From contig CAYOJK010000002.1 of NCBI GenBank assembly GCA_964404285.1, positions 274,795 to 338,794 on the forward strand: DNA of 64,000 bases. Reading direction: 5' to 3'. Under the pieces are notes generated by a model that worked only from the letters and a program-made list of their open reading frames with translations, searched no databases and was not told where the DNA came from. Shown piece by piece: positions 36,213 to 45,070 of the stretch (positions within the stretch are counted from its first letter, which is position 1; each line of letters opens with the position of its first letter). This DNA comes from JBASEY01 sp964404285. GTDB lineage: Bacteria; CSSED10-310. Both the position numbers and the translations under genes were made by a program.

Positions 36213-36613
36213 TAAGAAAATGCCATATCCTCTGGTAACAAACGGAATGCATCACGGATGTGGTTAACTGAATAACCGGCCGAATTTACATTCGGTATCA
36301 ACCCTATAACATCAAACCGACAGCTTATAAAAGCCGGCAATCTACTATTCGTCAGGAAATGCCTGGCCGTTTTGATAATACGCTTCTGTTTGTTACGCGT
36401 AACTGCTAGAACAGGGTCGCCGTAAGCACGTGATGAGCGAGATTTCACCTCAATAAAAACCAAGTCTTCCCCATCCAACGCAATAATATCAATTTCACCG
36501 ATATTACACAGATAAGGAGCTGCCAGGATTTTCCAACCTTGTTCACTTAGGTATTTATGTGCAAAATCCTCACCCAGAGTTCCTTCTGATCTTGTTGAAT
36601 GTGATCCATGCAT
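36209..36613 (-). CDS. YraN/UPF0102 family endonuclease-like protein
   Basis: This protein of about 134 residues has the restriction-endonuclease-like fold of the YraN family: GEDFAHKYLSEQGWKIL, then NIGEIDIIALDGEDLVFIEVK, where E, D and the EVK pair form the nuclease-type core, and a YGDPVLAVTRNKQKRI helix. The cellular role of the family is not settled. It is the last protein gene of the ffh-rnhB operon, as in many bacteria. I chose the ATG at 36613; a GTG at 36640 is possible and lies nearer to rnhB. Confidence 0.88.
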   Translation of the reverse strand: MHGSHSTRSEGTLGEDFAHKYLSEQGWKILAAPYLCNIGEIDIIALDGEDLVFIEVKSRSSRAYGDPVLAVTRNKQKRIIKTARHFLTNSRLPAFISCRFDVIGLIPNVNSAGYSVNHIRDAFRLLPEDMAFSY

Positions 36614-36659
36614 TTCGTCAGTCACTTCCCTGTTTGACACTATATGTGTTGATCAGATT

Positions 36660-37316
36660 TTATTCAAACAACTCAATCTGATCACAAACCCCTCGAAACG
36701 TTTTCCGATGCAAAGGCGTCGGACCAAAAGCTTTTATGGCTTTTAGGTGCTCTTGGGTGCCATACCCCTTGTTTTTACCCCATCCATATTGAGGGAACCG
36801 TCTATCCCAATAATTCATAATTCTGTCTCGAGTGACTTTTGCGAGAATACTTGCCGCAGCTATGGAGTGAGAAAGTCTGTCGCCTTTGACTATCGATTCC
36901 TGCTTTATCGGCAAAGATGGTAAGGTAATCGCATCTAATAACAGATAATCGGGTTGTTTCGACATTTTGGCAATAGCTCTGATCATGGCAAGACGAGTCG
37001 CTTCAAGAATATTCATGGCATCGATCTCAGTTGCCCGGGCAAGACCTATTCCGAATGTTTCAGCGGATTTTTTTATTGACAGATAAAGGCTTTCTCTTCG
37101 TTTAGGAGATATCCGTTTAGAATCATCAACACCAGGTATCATCACATCCGGAGCAAGTATGACTGCAGCCGCCACGACAGGGCCGGCCAATGGGCCTCGA
37201 CCTGCTTCATCCAATCCTGCTATAAGGCTATACCCCGTTTCCCGGGCTCGACATTCAAAAGCCAGAACGTCTATTGATGACAACGATTGGTTTCGGTGCG
37301 AATCAGGAATGATCAA
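36660..37316 (-). CDS. rnhB: ribonuclease HII
   Basis: This 218-residue enzyme removes ribonucleotides and RNA primers from RNA-DNA hybrids. It has the GLDEAGRGPLAGPVVAAAV motif with the first two acidic metal ligands, the VDDSKRISPKRR segment, SIAAASILAKVTRD and YLLLDA with further ligands. It overlaps the end of rplS by four bases (ATGA-type coupling). Confidence 0.96.
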   Translation of the reverse strand: MIIPDSHRNQSLSSIDVLAFECRARETGYSLIAGLDEAGRGPLAGPVVAAAVILAPDVMIPGVDDSKRISPKRRESLYLSIKKSAETFGIGLARATEIDAMNILEATRLAMIRAIAKMSKQPDYLLLDAITLPSLPIKQESIVKGDRLSHSIAAASILAKVTRDRIMNYWDRRFPQYGWGKNKGYGTQEHLKAIKAFGPTPLHRKTFRGVCDQIELFE

Positions 37317-37663
37317 ACGATACGTTTTTCCTTAATTCGTGCGCTCTTACCAGACAGTTTGCGGAGATAGTATAGTTTTGCCCGCCGCACTCGGCCTTTT
37401 CGCATCACCTGTATCGATGCTACAAACGGTGAGTGAAAAGGAAAAATCCTTTCTACGCCAACACCATAGGAATACTTTCTTACAGTAAACGTAGAGGCTA
37501 TTCCTCTGTTTCGAATAGCAATCACATCCCCTTCAAAAGGCTGTTTTCGTTCTTTGTCACCTTCGCGAATGATGGTTTCTACCCTGACCCGATCCCCTGG
37601 ATCCAATCTAGGAACATCTTTACGCATTAGTTTTTTTGTGTGCATGTTTATCAAAGAATTCAT
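37313..37663 (-). CDS. rplS: 50S ribosomal protein L19
   Basis: This 116-residue protein carries PGDRVRVETII, QPFEGDVIAIRNRGIASTFTV and the C-terminal GRVRRAKLYYLRKLSGK, all L19 signatures. L19 sits at the 30S-50S interface. It lies seven bases after trmD in the conserved rpsP-rimM-trmD-rplS order. Confidence 0.97.
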   Translation of the reverse strand: MNSLINMHTKKLMRKDVPRLDPGDRVRVETIIREGDKERKQPFEGDVIAIRNRGIASTFTVRKYSYGVGVERIFPFHSPFVASIQVMRKGRVRRAKLYYLRKLSGKSARIKEKRIV

Positions 37664-37670
37664 AACCAGG

Positions 37671-38414
37671 TTACTCGCTTTCTTCCTTTATTCCATCACC
37701 ACTGGACGTGATCGGTCTTTTACCATTTTTTGTCGTTGTATTGCAAGTAAATAAATCCGGCCGCCTCGTTTTTGTGCTTAAAATCGCCTGATCGCGTCGC
37801 CACTGTTCAATCTTAGCATGATTTCCAGATAATAAAACCTCCGGTACCGATAACCCTCGAAAATCGCGAGGACGCGTATATTGAGGATACTTCAGCAGAT
37901 TGTCTTCCAGTGAATCTCCTGTCACAGACTCACTATTGCCGACTACCCCTGAAATCAAACGGCCCACACTCTCAATAACAACCATAGCTGCAACTTCGCC
38001 ACCTGATAAAATAAAATCACCAATAGATAAGTCCAGGTCTACTAGATGAGTCCTCACTCGTTCATCAACCCCTTCATAGCGACCGCAAATCAGCGCTATT
38101 CTCTTTTGTTGATTTAAAATCCATCGAGCAATTTTTTGGTCAAAACGAATTCCTTGAGGACTCAATAAAATTACAAACGGACGTGGTTCGCCCAAGCTTT
38201 CCACACACTCAAACAGGGGTTCAACTTTCATCACCATTCCAGGCCCTCCGCCGAATGGCGTGTCATCGACCGTGCGATGCTTGTCAGTGGTCATGTCACG
38301 TGGATTATGACATTCAATAATAATCTTTTTTTCTTGAATCGCACGCCCAATCAGCCCGGCTGAAAGCGCCCCAGGAAACACTTCAGGAAAAACCGTAATT
38401 ATCTCGAACTTCAT
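37671..38414 (-). CDS. trmD: tRNA (guanine-N1)-methyltransferase
   Basis: This 247-residue SPOUT-fold enzyme methylates G37 of tRNAs to prevent frameshifting. The trefoil-knot SAM-binding motifs LLSPQGIRF, ALICGRYEGVDERV and SIGDFILSGGE are present, as is the DDTPFGGGPGMVMK segment. It is separated by three bases from rimM. Confidence 0.97.
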   Translation of the reverse strand: MKFEIITVFPEVFPGALSAGLIGRAIQEKKIIIECHNPRDMTTDKHRTVDDTPFGGGPGMVMKVEPLFECVESLGEPRPFVILLSPQGIRFDQKIARWILNQQKRIALICGRYEGVDERVRTHLVDLDLSIGDFILSGGEVAAMVVIESVGRLISGVVGNSESVTGDSLEDNLLKYPQYTRPRDFRGLSVPEVLLSGNHAKIEQWRRDQAILSTKTRRPDLFTCNTTTKNGKRPITSSGDGIKEESE

Positions 38415-38417
38415 TTT

Positions 38418-38948
38418 TTAATCAGATTCCAACATGTTTTCAACATCTTCTATTTCCATGATACCAGATTTTAAGTCTATCGACCGAATAACCGAGCGAA
38501 TTGCAGGAATCAAATGCTCACGATCCTCTGACTGGACAATATAGACATCATTAGCGCCGGTTTGCATAATATCTGTCAATATTCCAACCTGTCGACCATC
38601 AGTAGTTCGGACATTTAATCCTTTTAATTGATAATAATAATACGTGTCTGGTGTCAGAGGAGCCAGATCTTTTTCAGAACACCATGCTGTTTTATGAATC
38701 AATCCCAATGCTTTATCTCGGTCATCTATGCCGACAAGCTCTATGCGCGCGTTTAAACCTGAAATGCGGACAAAATGAATGATATAAGGCTGTAGTTCAG
38801 TTATCTCATCACCAAAATAGATTGATTCGGATGGTTTAAGCCTTATACTTTTAGGGTTTTCCAGACGCACAATGATCCTGCCTTTAGTCCCGTGCGTTTT
38901 GATAACGCGACCCACGCTGACAAATTGAAAAGATGTATTGGCATTCAT
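38418..38948 (-). CDS. rimM: 16S rRNA processing protein RimM
   Basis: This 176-residue protein has the N-terminal RimM barrel (VGRVIKTHGTKGRIIV) and a C-terminal PRC-barrel (YYYQLKGLNVRTTDGRQVG, then EHLIPAIRSVIRSIDL). It helps mature the 30S head where S19 binds. It sits in the usual place between khpA and trmD. Confidence 0.95.
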   Translation of the reverse strand: MNANTSFQFVSVGRVIKTHGTKGRIIVRLENPKSIRLKPSESIYFGDEITELQPYIIHFVRISGLNARIELVGIDDRDKALGLIHKTAWCSEKDLAPLTPDTYYYYQLKGLNVRTTDGRQVGILTDIMQTGANDVYIVQSEDREHLIPAIRSVIRSIDLKSGIMEIEDVENMLESD

Positions 38949-38969
38949 TGAAAAAAAAGTTAGCGGGGG

Positions 38970-39206
38970 TTAATTTTTTTCGATAATTTCTAGAACAATG
39001 CGTTTACCAGATTTCAGAGCCGCTGCATTCACTATAGTTCGCAAGGCTTTTGCTGTTCTTCCCTGTCGTCCAATTATTTTACCAAGCTCTGCTGATGCTA
39101 CCTTTAGTTCCAGTATGGTCGTCTGGTCACCTTCAATTTCGTTTACTTCAACGGTATTCGAATCTTCCAACAGCCCCTGAGCTATATACAGGATTAATGC
39201 TTTCAC
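38970..39206 (-). CDS. khpA: KH-domain RNA-binding protein KhpA
   Basis: This 78-residue single KH domain has the GxxG-type loop in LGKIIGRQGRTAKALRTIV. KhpA (YlqC) binds RNA together with KhpB/EloR in many bacteria. It lies between rpsP and rimM, its usual place. Confidence 0.93.
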   Translation of the reverse strand: MKALILYIAQGLLEDSNTVEVNEIEGDQTTILELKVASAELGKIIGRQGRTAKALRTIVNAAALKSGKRIVLEIIEKN

Positions 39207-39233
39207 TTTTTAATTAGTAATAAACCGTTGAAT

Positions 39234-39500
39234 TTATTTCGAATCTGTTGATACCGGAATAGTTTTTCTAGCTTTCTGAATGATCACGGCAACTTTTTCC
39301 GTGGGTGTAGCGCCATCGGCTATCCATTTATCCAGGCGCTCAATATCCAGCTTGATTTCCGGCGGATCTTGGTGAGGATTATATATACCAAGATGATCTA
39401 TTACTTTACTACCAGGCGCTGTCAGTTGGTCTGCAACGACAATTCGATAAAAAGCATGTTTTTTTGCGCCTATTCTTTGAAGTCTGATTCTTGTTGCCAC
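39234..39500 (-). CDS. rpsP: 30S ribosomal protein S16
   Basis: This 88-residue protein has the S16 start IRLQRIGAKKHAFYRIVVAD and IDHLGIYNPHQDPPEIKLD. The start codon is GTG at 39500, with AGGAGG nine bases upstream; an out-of-frame ATG lies between them. It follows ffh. Confidence 0.96.
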   Translation of the reverse strand: MATRIRLQRIGAKKHAFYRIVVADQLTAPGSKVIDHLGIYNPHQDPPEIKLDIERLDKWIADGATPTEKVAVIIQKARKTIPVSTDSK

Positions 39501-39574
39501 TCGTTCATTCCTCCTTATAAAAATGCTCGTCTATCGGCAAAGACATATCTTATAGACAAGACTACGGGATTTGT

Positions 39575-40915
39575 CTACTGAAAAAACATATCTTTTCCCA
39601 TGTTAAATTGTTTTTTCATCCCCATTTTCTTGAAATTTTTCATCATTTTCCTGGTTTGCTCAAATTGTTTTAACAATCGGTTCACATCTACAAGTGATGT
39701 GCCGCTCCCTTGAGCTATCCGTCGCCTTCTATTTGTATTGATAATTTTGGGATGCTGTCGCTCTTCGACTGTCATCGAATCAATGATCGCCACAACTTGG
39801 GTGATATCCTTTTCGGAAGGCATAACACCTTGCATTTTAGCCATTTTTCCCATCCCTGGAATCATTGAAATAATTTGCTCCAGTGATCCCATCTTTTGAA
39901 CCTGGGTAATCTGTTTTTTGAAATCTTCTAAATTAAAACTGCTGTCAAGCAGTTTTTGTTGCATCTTCACTCGCTCTTCTTCCGAAATCTGTTTTTCAGC
40001 TTTCTCAATCAATGAAAGGATATCACCCATTCCAAGTATGCGAGAAGCCATACGATCTGGATGAAAAGCTTCCAATGGCGTAAGTTTTTCACCCATGCCC
40101 ACCAATTTTATAGGCTTTCCAGTTGCTGATTTAATCGATAACGCCGCTCCACCACGTGCATCACCATCGAGTTTTGTTAGTATTACTCCGGTTAAATCCA
40201 GCTCATTATTAAAATTCATTGCTATGTTCACGGCATCCTGGCCGGTCATGGCATCGGCTACCAGTAGTATTTCATGCGGATGAACTTTTGCCTTGATTCT
40301 TTTTAATTCATCGACCAAAGCCGTATCGATATGCAATCGACCGGCTGTGTCTAAAATCACCGTGTCATATAGCTCCTTTTTCGCTTTTTCAACTGCCTCA
40401 TAACAAATATCTACCGGATCAAATTCCGCTCCAGGAGCATATACATCGACACCAATTTGTCTGCCTAAAGTTTTTAGTTGGTCGATAGCAGCGGGGCGAT
40501 AAATATCTGCAGCCACAAGTAAGGTCTTGCGTTTTTCGCTTTTCATCATGTTCGCGAGTTTGCCGCAGGACGTTGTTTTACCTGATCCTTGTAAACCAGC
40601 CAACATATAGATTGTTGGTGGAGTAGCTGAACGCATCAACGGTTCAACTTCTTTCCCCATCAACTCAATCAGTTCTTGGTGAACAATTTTGATTACTTGT
40701 TGGCCGGGAGTAAGGCTTTTAAGAACATCGACACCAACTGCACGCTCCTGAACTTTATTAATAAACCGCTTGACAACCCGGAAATTTACATCAGCTTCAA
40801 GTAGAGCAATGCGAACTTCGCGTAGCGCTTCTGTAATATTTCCCTCAGTGAGTTTGGCATGGCCTCTGAGTTTCTTGAAGACAGATTGTAGTCGATCACT
40901 TAAATTATCAAACAT
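39575..40915 (-). CDS. ffh: signal recognition particle protein Ffh (SRP54)
   Basis: This 446-residue GTPase has an N domain, a G domain with GLQGSGKTTSCGKLA, DTAGRLHID and TKLDGDARGGAALS, and a methionine-rich M domain (KMQQKL to KKMGMKKQFNM) that binds signal sequences and 4.5S RNA. It targets inner-membrane proteins to FtsY and the translocon. AGGAGG directly precedes the ATG. It heads the ffh-rpsP-khpA-rimM-trmD-rplS-rnhB-yraN block. Confidence 0.97.
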   Translation of the reverse strand: MFDNLSDRLQSVFKKLRGHAKLTEGNITEALREVRIALLEADVNFRVVKRFINKVQERAVGVDVLKSLTPGQQVIKIVHQELIELMGKEVEPLMRSATPPTIYMLAGLQGSGKTTSCGKLANMMKSEKRKTLLVAADIYRPAAIDQLKTLGRQIGVDVYAPGAEFDPVDICYEAVEKAKKELYDTVILDTAGRLHIDTALVDELKRIKAKVHPHEILLVADAMTGQDAVNIAMNFNNELDLTGVILTKLDGDARGGAALSIKSATGKPIKLVGMGEKLTPLEAFHPDRMASRILGMGDILSLIEKAEKQISEEERVKMQQKLLDSSFNLEDFKKQITQVQKMGSLEQIISMIPGMGKMAKMQGVMPSEKDITQVVAIIDSMTVEERQHPKIINTNRRRRIAQGSGTSLVDVNRLLKQFEQTRKMMKNFKKMGMKKQFNMGKDMFFQ

Positions 40916-40986
40916 CCTCCTTCTCCTATTCAGCTCATAAACTTACTATTAAAACACCCCGGCACATCATATAAAACACAAAGATG

Positions 40987-42429
40987 TCACCCGCTACGCC
41001 GTTTTTCACGCATCTCAACAATCCGTTTAGCGTGATCAGCCAGAGCAGTTGGTATTTCTTTCGATTTCATTACATCTTTCAGCATAAAATCATTTAAACT
41101 GCTTAGTAACTTGATAGAGATATCCAATGGTGTTTTCGGGTTTAGCACCAGCTCTCGGCGCACCAGAGGCGATTTGCCCCATTTTCTGTGTTTGGCTATA
41201 GCTCGCAGCACGTCCTCATAAACTTGGCGATTTCCTGCTACAAGCTGGATTTCAAACTCACTCATTTTAGGTCCATCTACAACAGCTACAGCAACCTGCT
41301 TGTTCGGATCCGTCACAAGTATAGCTCTTTCCTGCTTGGTACCTAGTTGCGCTAGAATCAGTTTGTCAGCTGCCTGCATACGCATCAGCCTTATCCTTGT
41401 ATCACGAATTTCCTCTTCTTCGCTAATCTCTTCTTCATCATCTTCAAGGTCATCGTCTGACTCGATACCAAATCTTTTCCCCAAATCAGACAGGCTCTCA
41501 CCCAACCAATCTTGATCCTCAGATGCCTCTTTAGAATCTTCCTCTAAAGTGATATTCAACAAGTCATCAAAACCACTGACAGCGTCATCAGTCTTTACCG
41601 TATCACTACTTTTAAATGATTTGACAAAGCTCTCGATATTCCATTCATCCGTAGTGGCATCCTGTGGATCAACCGACACGAAATGTTCGTCTTCTTCTGA
41701 ATCCGTCGTGAAATCATACGCAGCAGTACTATCTAGTTCCGCTCCGGCATCCTCTTGTAATTCCGCTTCTATCTCTCCAGGAATCGTATCTTCCAGATCA
41801 ATTTCATCGGGAATGTCAGGGGCTTCCAGCACTGTGCTTTTTAGCGCTGGGTCTTCTTCGACTGTGTCAACAATGCCTTTATCAGACTCAGTCTCAGATT
41901 CTTCTATATGCCAATCGGTATCATCAACAACATCATCATAATCAATTTCAAACCGTTCTTTAAACTCTTCCAGTGAAAATCTTGATACCCGGCTCAACTG
42001 GTTGTTTTCAACAAGTTTTTTTAGGATAAGAGGATTTTCAAGCATTCGGTTTCTGTTTTGTGCCAATATTTCCAATACTGCCGGCGAGCCTTTTTCCGCG
42101 ACCATTATAAGGGTTCGATCATCGACTTGACGATTGAGGATTACACTTTGGATAATCTGATCATCCTTTATCATTTCTACTGTTATGAGAAACAGTAGAT
42201 CGTTAGATATATTGTGTCGTCCGACAGTATCCAATAGAAAGCCTCTTGGCATGTGCGCCAAGTTTTCTTGGAGAGCTGTTCTGACATCAGGATTTGGATC
42301 GAGAGCTAGAATTCCAAATGCCCTGACAAGTTCATCAGCTTCAAGAGGAATAAGGCCCTCAGCGATTGCCATTCGAACGGCTAAAGGGGTTGTACCGTTT
42401 TCTAATTGCTCTATCCGGCTTTCAGCCAT
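40987..42429 (-). CDS. HEAT-like repeat protein with acidic linker, unknown function
   Basis: This 480-residue cytoplasmic protein has an N-terminal helical repeat domain (residues 1-165; TPLAVRMAIAEGLIPL, LALDPNPDVRTALQENLAHM). A long, very acidic, low-complexity linker (around 168-330) follows, then a second helical domain (around 340-480) with NRQVYEDVLRAIAKHRKWGK and VLNPKTPLDISIKLLSSL. The second domain resembles the repeats of the protein at 43318 (QKWRKNYNLKLELILHPITP). The two are probably paralogues. No enzymatic motif is seen. It lies 71 bases upstream of ffh and 83 bases after the RodZ-like gene on the same strand. The function is unknown; a scaffold or assembly role would fit the architecture. 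Confidence 0.6.
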   Translation of the reverse strand: MAESRIEQLENGTTPLAVRMAIAEGLIPLEADELVRAFGILALDPNPDVRTALQENLAHMPRGFLLDTVGRHNISNDLLFLITVEMIKDDQIIQSVILNRQVDDRTLIMVAEKGSPAVLEILAQNRNRMLENPLILKKLVENNQLSRVSRFSLEEFKERFEIDYDDVVDDTDWHIEESETESDKGIVDTVEEDPALKSTVLEAPDIPDEIDLEDTIPGEIEAELQEDAGAELDSTAAYDFTTDSEEDEHFVSVDPQDATTDEWNIESFVKSFKSSDTVKTDDAVSGFDDLLNITLEEDSKEASEDQDWLGESLSDLGKRFGIESDDDLEDDEEEISEEEEIRDTRIRLMRMQAADKLILAQLGTKQERAILVTDPNKQVAVAVVDGPKMSEFEIQLVAGNRQVYEDVLRAIAKHRKWGKSPLVRRELVLNPKTPLDISIKLLSSLNDFMLKDVMKSKEIPTALADHAKRIVEMREKRRSG

Positions 42430-42512
42430 TTTAAAAATCCTCCTGAATAGAAAGCTTTTACCCGATAACAGAATTAAACGTTCATTAACCTAAACACCGG
42501 GTGGAAAAACGA

Positions 42513-43325
42513 TTACCTGTTATCCATTTTTATTATATCCGGATTTTTGTCAGGAACAAACTGTATTGCCCCTGATAGTTTTCCTCCATGAAAAACGCTT
42601 TGATCCATGTTTGTAATGGAAACATATTCCGGGTTTTCAAAGCGAACGATCGTTTCATCTTGGATACTGAAAGATTTGATTTCACCGGGAAACAAAGAAT
42701 AAATCGAATTGATTCCACGTGTTATATCATCAACTCGTATCCAAGTCGGGCTTTCCACTGATATGTTTAGATCACTGGGTTTGACTCTAACAACTGCAAT
42801 TTCTTCATTTTGTGAAGAATCAGGATTAAAAGAAACTTTATTTCTAAAACAGGAATCAAAAAAAAACATCGCATCAGATCGGCTAACATTGTTATCAATT
42901 AGATCCGGCATATCGATAACAGAGTCCCTGAAAATTTTTTCTATCTTTAGAGGCCAAAGAAAAACCAGTAAAGCTAGAGTTGTTAGAAAAAAACCGATTA
43001 AAGGCCCAATTTGTATATCTTGAGCAAACTTTTTCAGTCCTCGTTTTTCGATGATATGGCTTTGACCTGAGCGCTTCAAAATTACTGGATATTCCAACCT
43101 AACCATATCGGGGTCAAGGCCAAGCTTCTGCGTATAGAGGTTGGTCAAACTGCGAAGGACAATTTCATTTGGCAGTTTGTCAAAACGTTTCGCTTCAAAA
43201 TCCCTCAATTGATTTATTGAAAATCTGCTATCTCGGGATATCTCTTCTAAACTAATGCCTCTGATTTCTCTTTCGATTCGAAGATCAAGATGATTGCTAA
43301 AACCTGTTTGCTCATAACTATTCAT
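42513..43325 (-). CDS. RodZ-like membrane protein (HTH plus TM plus DUF4115)
   Basis: This 270-residue protein has a cytoplasmic helix-turn-helix of the RodZ type (around 12-80, LRIEREIRGISLEEISRDSRF and INQLRDFEAKRFDKLP). One membrane helix follows (around 107-127, LIGFFLTTLALLVFLWPL), with a periplasmic beta domain resembling DUF4115 (VESPTWIRVDD to SVFHGGKLSGAIQF). RodZ links MreB to the cell-wall machinery. The gene overlaps the upstream HEAT-like gene by eight bases. It may be RodZ itself or a paralogue. Confidence 0.7.
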   Translation of the reverse strand: MNSYEQTGFSNHLDLRIEREIRGISLEEISRDSRFSINQLRDFEAKRFDKLPNEIVLRSLTNLYTQKLGLDPDMVRLEYPVILKRSGQSHIIEKRGLKKFAQDIQIGPLIGFFLTTLALLVFLWPLKIEKIFRDSVIDMPDLIDNNVSRSDAMFFFDSCFRNKVSFNPDSSQNEEIAVVRVKPSDLNISVESPTWIRVDDITRGINSIYSLFPGEIKSFSIQDETIVRFENPEYVSITNMDQSVFHGGKLSGAIQFVPDKNPDIIKMDNR

Positions 43326-44325
43326 TTTTCGAATCAGTCCTTTTAGAACATCTATTTATCGACTCTTCCAGTATCGATCGAATCTCCGGGTTGTCTATTT
43401 TTCCAAGAACCTCCCGCACCGTCCTCTCCTTCACCAAAGGATTTTTTATCCAGGCAGCCGCAACACGAGCATCTTCCAGAGCAACTCCGATATAGTATAA
43501 TAATTTCCTTGCATGGGCGCTACACAATTGAATCTGATCATAAATGTCCAATGAACGAATTCTCTCTTTTAGAACGAATCTAGCAAGCCTGCAATGTTCA
43601 GTATTTAGGACCGCCGATTCGGTTAAATCCACCAATTGCGGCAAGTTTAATTTTTCGAATACTCGCCTTCTAGATGCATAACCTAAATTTTTGTGAGAAG
43701 CCAAAATTCGAATTATCTGCTGGTTATTACCCCATTTTTTGTGATGAAGAATGATATCGAGTTTGTCTGGTGATCGTTTTGACGATATAGCATATTGCAA
43801 CACATCCTCTTCCACCAACCGGTAATTAGACAACGCTGCTTCCAATATCCTCAAATCCTCTTCTTCCATCAAAATATGAAGGAAAGCCACTGGGCCCGAT
43901 CTGGCCAGCATGATTTTTTCACCGAGCCGCATCGATTCAAGTCTGAGTTTCAAATAATTGACTGCGGCTTCTCGGAGTATTGGATGCAAAGTCACCTTAC
44001 GTGAAATAAACGCCAAATCTTTTGGAAACATATCCTGAAGATATTTTAATGAGATATTCCGAGGTGTAATCGGGTGCAGGATCAGTTCAAGCTTGAGATT
44101 ATAATTTTTTCTCCATTTCTGGTTAGCGCTGATAGCAATGATATGATTTTCATTGACTCTTTTTCTTCTTATCAATTGGATTGCCATATCTGCTGTCATA
44201 TTCGGATTTAACACCATGTTGCTGATGATCGATGGATTATGCTCAAGCATTAGTTCGCCTAATATTTCCTGTGATCCAGTCAATGCACGCGCCAGTTTTT
44301 CTTCAAATGGTGTTTTTTTAGTCAT
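43318..44325 (-). CDS. HEAT-like helical repeat protein, unknown function
   Basis: This 335-residue all-helical protein has repeating units of the form NPNMTADMAIQLIRRKRV, HPITPRNISLKYLQDM and HPILREAAVNYL, which recur about every 40-70 residues. The units resemble those of the protein at 40987, so the two genes flanking the RodZ-like gene are probably related. It overlaps its upstream and downstream neighbours by eight bases each, which suggests tight co-translation. No catalytic motif is visible. Confidence 0.6.
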   Translation of the reverse strand: MTKKTPFEEKLARALTGSQEILGELMLEHNPSIISNMVLNPNMTADMAIQLIRRKRVNENHIIAISANQKWRKNYNLKLELILHPITPRNISLKYLQDMFPKDLAFISRKVTLHPILREAAVNYLKLRLESMRLGEKIMLARSGPVAFLHILMEEEDLRILEAALSNYRLVEEDVLQYAISSKRSPDKLDIILHHKKWGNNQQIIRILASHKNLGYASRRRVFEKLNLPQLVDLTESAVLNTEHCRLARFVLKERIRSLDIYDQIQLCSAHARKLLYYIGVALEDARVAAAWIKNPLVKERTVREVLGKIDNPEIRSILEESINRCSKRTDSKNE

Positions 44326-45070
44326 CGGCTTTCTGTGTTTTCTTTGCCAATGATTCAGGCTCTTCGTTTGAGTAAACGATTATTGCCGTGCTTCGAAGTT
44401 CCTGCAAAAACTCCGCTATTCGTTCTTGGACAATTCTTTCCGATAACAAAGCTCGAATAATTTTCCGTAAATAATGATCCTCTGGAACAGCTTTCTCTGG
44501 TTCACTTCCAGATTCTAATCCCAATTCTTCTATATGGTCTGATATGTACTGATCTTCTTGTTCTCGAGTAATTCTTGCAAATGCTCGAAATCGTTGCTCA
44601 ATATAATTTTCTAGAATTATACGATTATGGATATATGTTCTCCAAAATAACTCATCAATACCGTTTTCCAGCAAAAACTTCTCTCGTCCTTCACGTCCTC
44701 CCAAAACGTTGTCCATTCGATTGACTCGATCCATCACTTCAGTTTCGGGGATAGTTTTTAGAGTAAACCGTTTAGCTTGGTCAAGTAACAGCTGACGGTC
44801 GATCAACATACCCAATATTTCTTTTCGATCAGCTAGATATGGATTTTCAGTTTTCTTCTCGAGAGCCATTAAAGCAGCTTCAAAATCGATATCACTTTCC
44901 AGAACAACTTTTCCGTCGACAATAGCCGCAAATCCATCCAGTTGAACACGTGATGCAACCACAGTCTTTGTAGCCTTAATTAAAATTGACAGCGTTATGA
45001 CCAGAGCAATAATTCTCAACTGCCGAGAAAACACAAATGATTTTATTTTAGACAATCCTTTTCGATACAT
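44318..45070 (-). CDS. SurA N-terminal-like periplasmic chaperone without PPIase domain
   Basis: This 250-residue protein has a hydrophobic N-terminal segment (around 17-37) for export or anchoring. A SurA/PrsA-type N-domain follows: LDGFAAIVDGKVVLESDIDFEAAL, then KEILGMLIDRQLLLDQAKRFTL and a helix-rich segment ending in RIVQERIAEFLQELR. The parvulin domain of SurA is missing. It may help fold outer-membrane or secreted proteins. Its start overlaps the end of folE2 by 28 bases, so a slightly later start is possible. Confidence 0.72.
   Translation of the reverse strand: MYRKGLSKIKSFVFSRQLRIIALVITLSILIKATKTVVASRVQLDGFAAIVDGKVVLESDIDFEAALMALEKKTENPYLADRKEILGMLIDRQLLLDQAKRFTLKTIPETEVMDRVNRMDNVLGGREGREKFLLENGIDELFWRTYIHNRIILENYIEQRFRAFARITREQEDQYISDHIEELGLESGSEPEKAVPEDHYLRKIIRALLSERIVQERIAEFLQELRSTAIIVYSNEEPESLAKKTQKADD

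Noticed and set aside
41300..41941. Serine-rich plus-strand open frames opposite the acidic linker of the HEAT-like protein
   Set aside because: They arise from the complementary codons of Asp/Glu-rich sequence and have no start signals.
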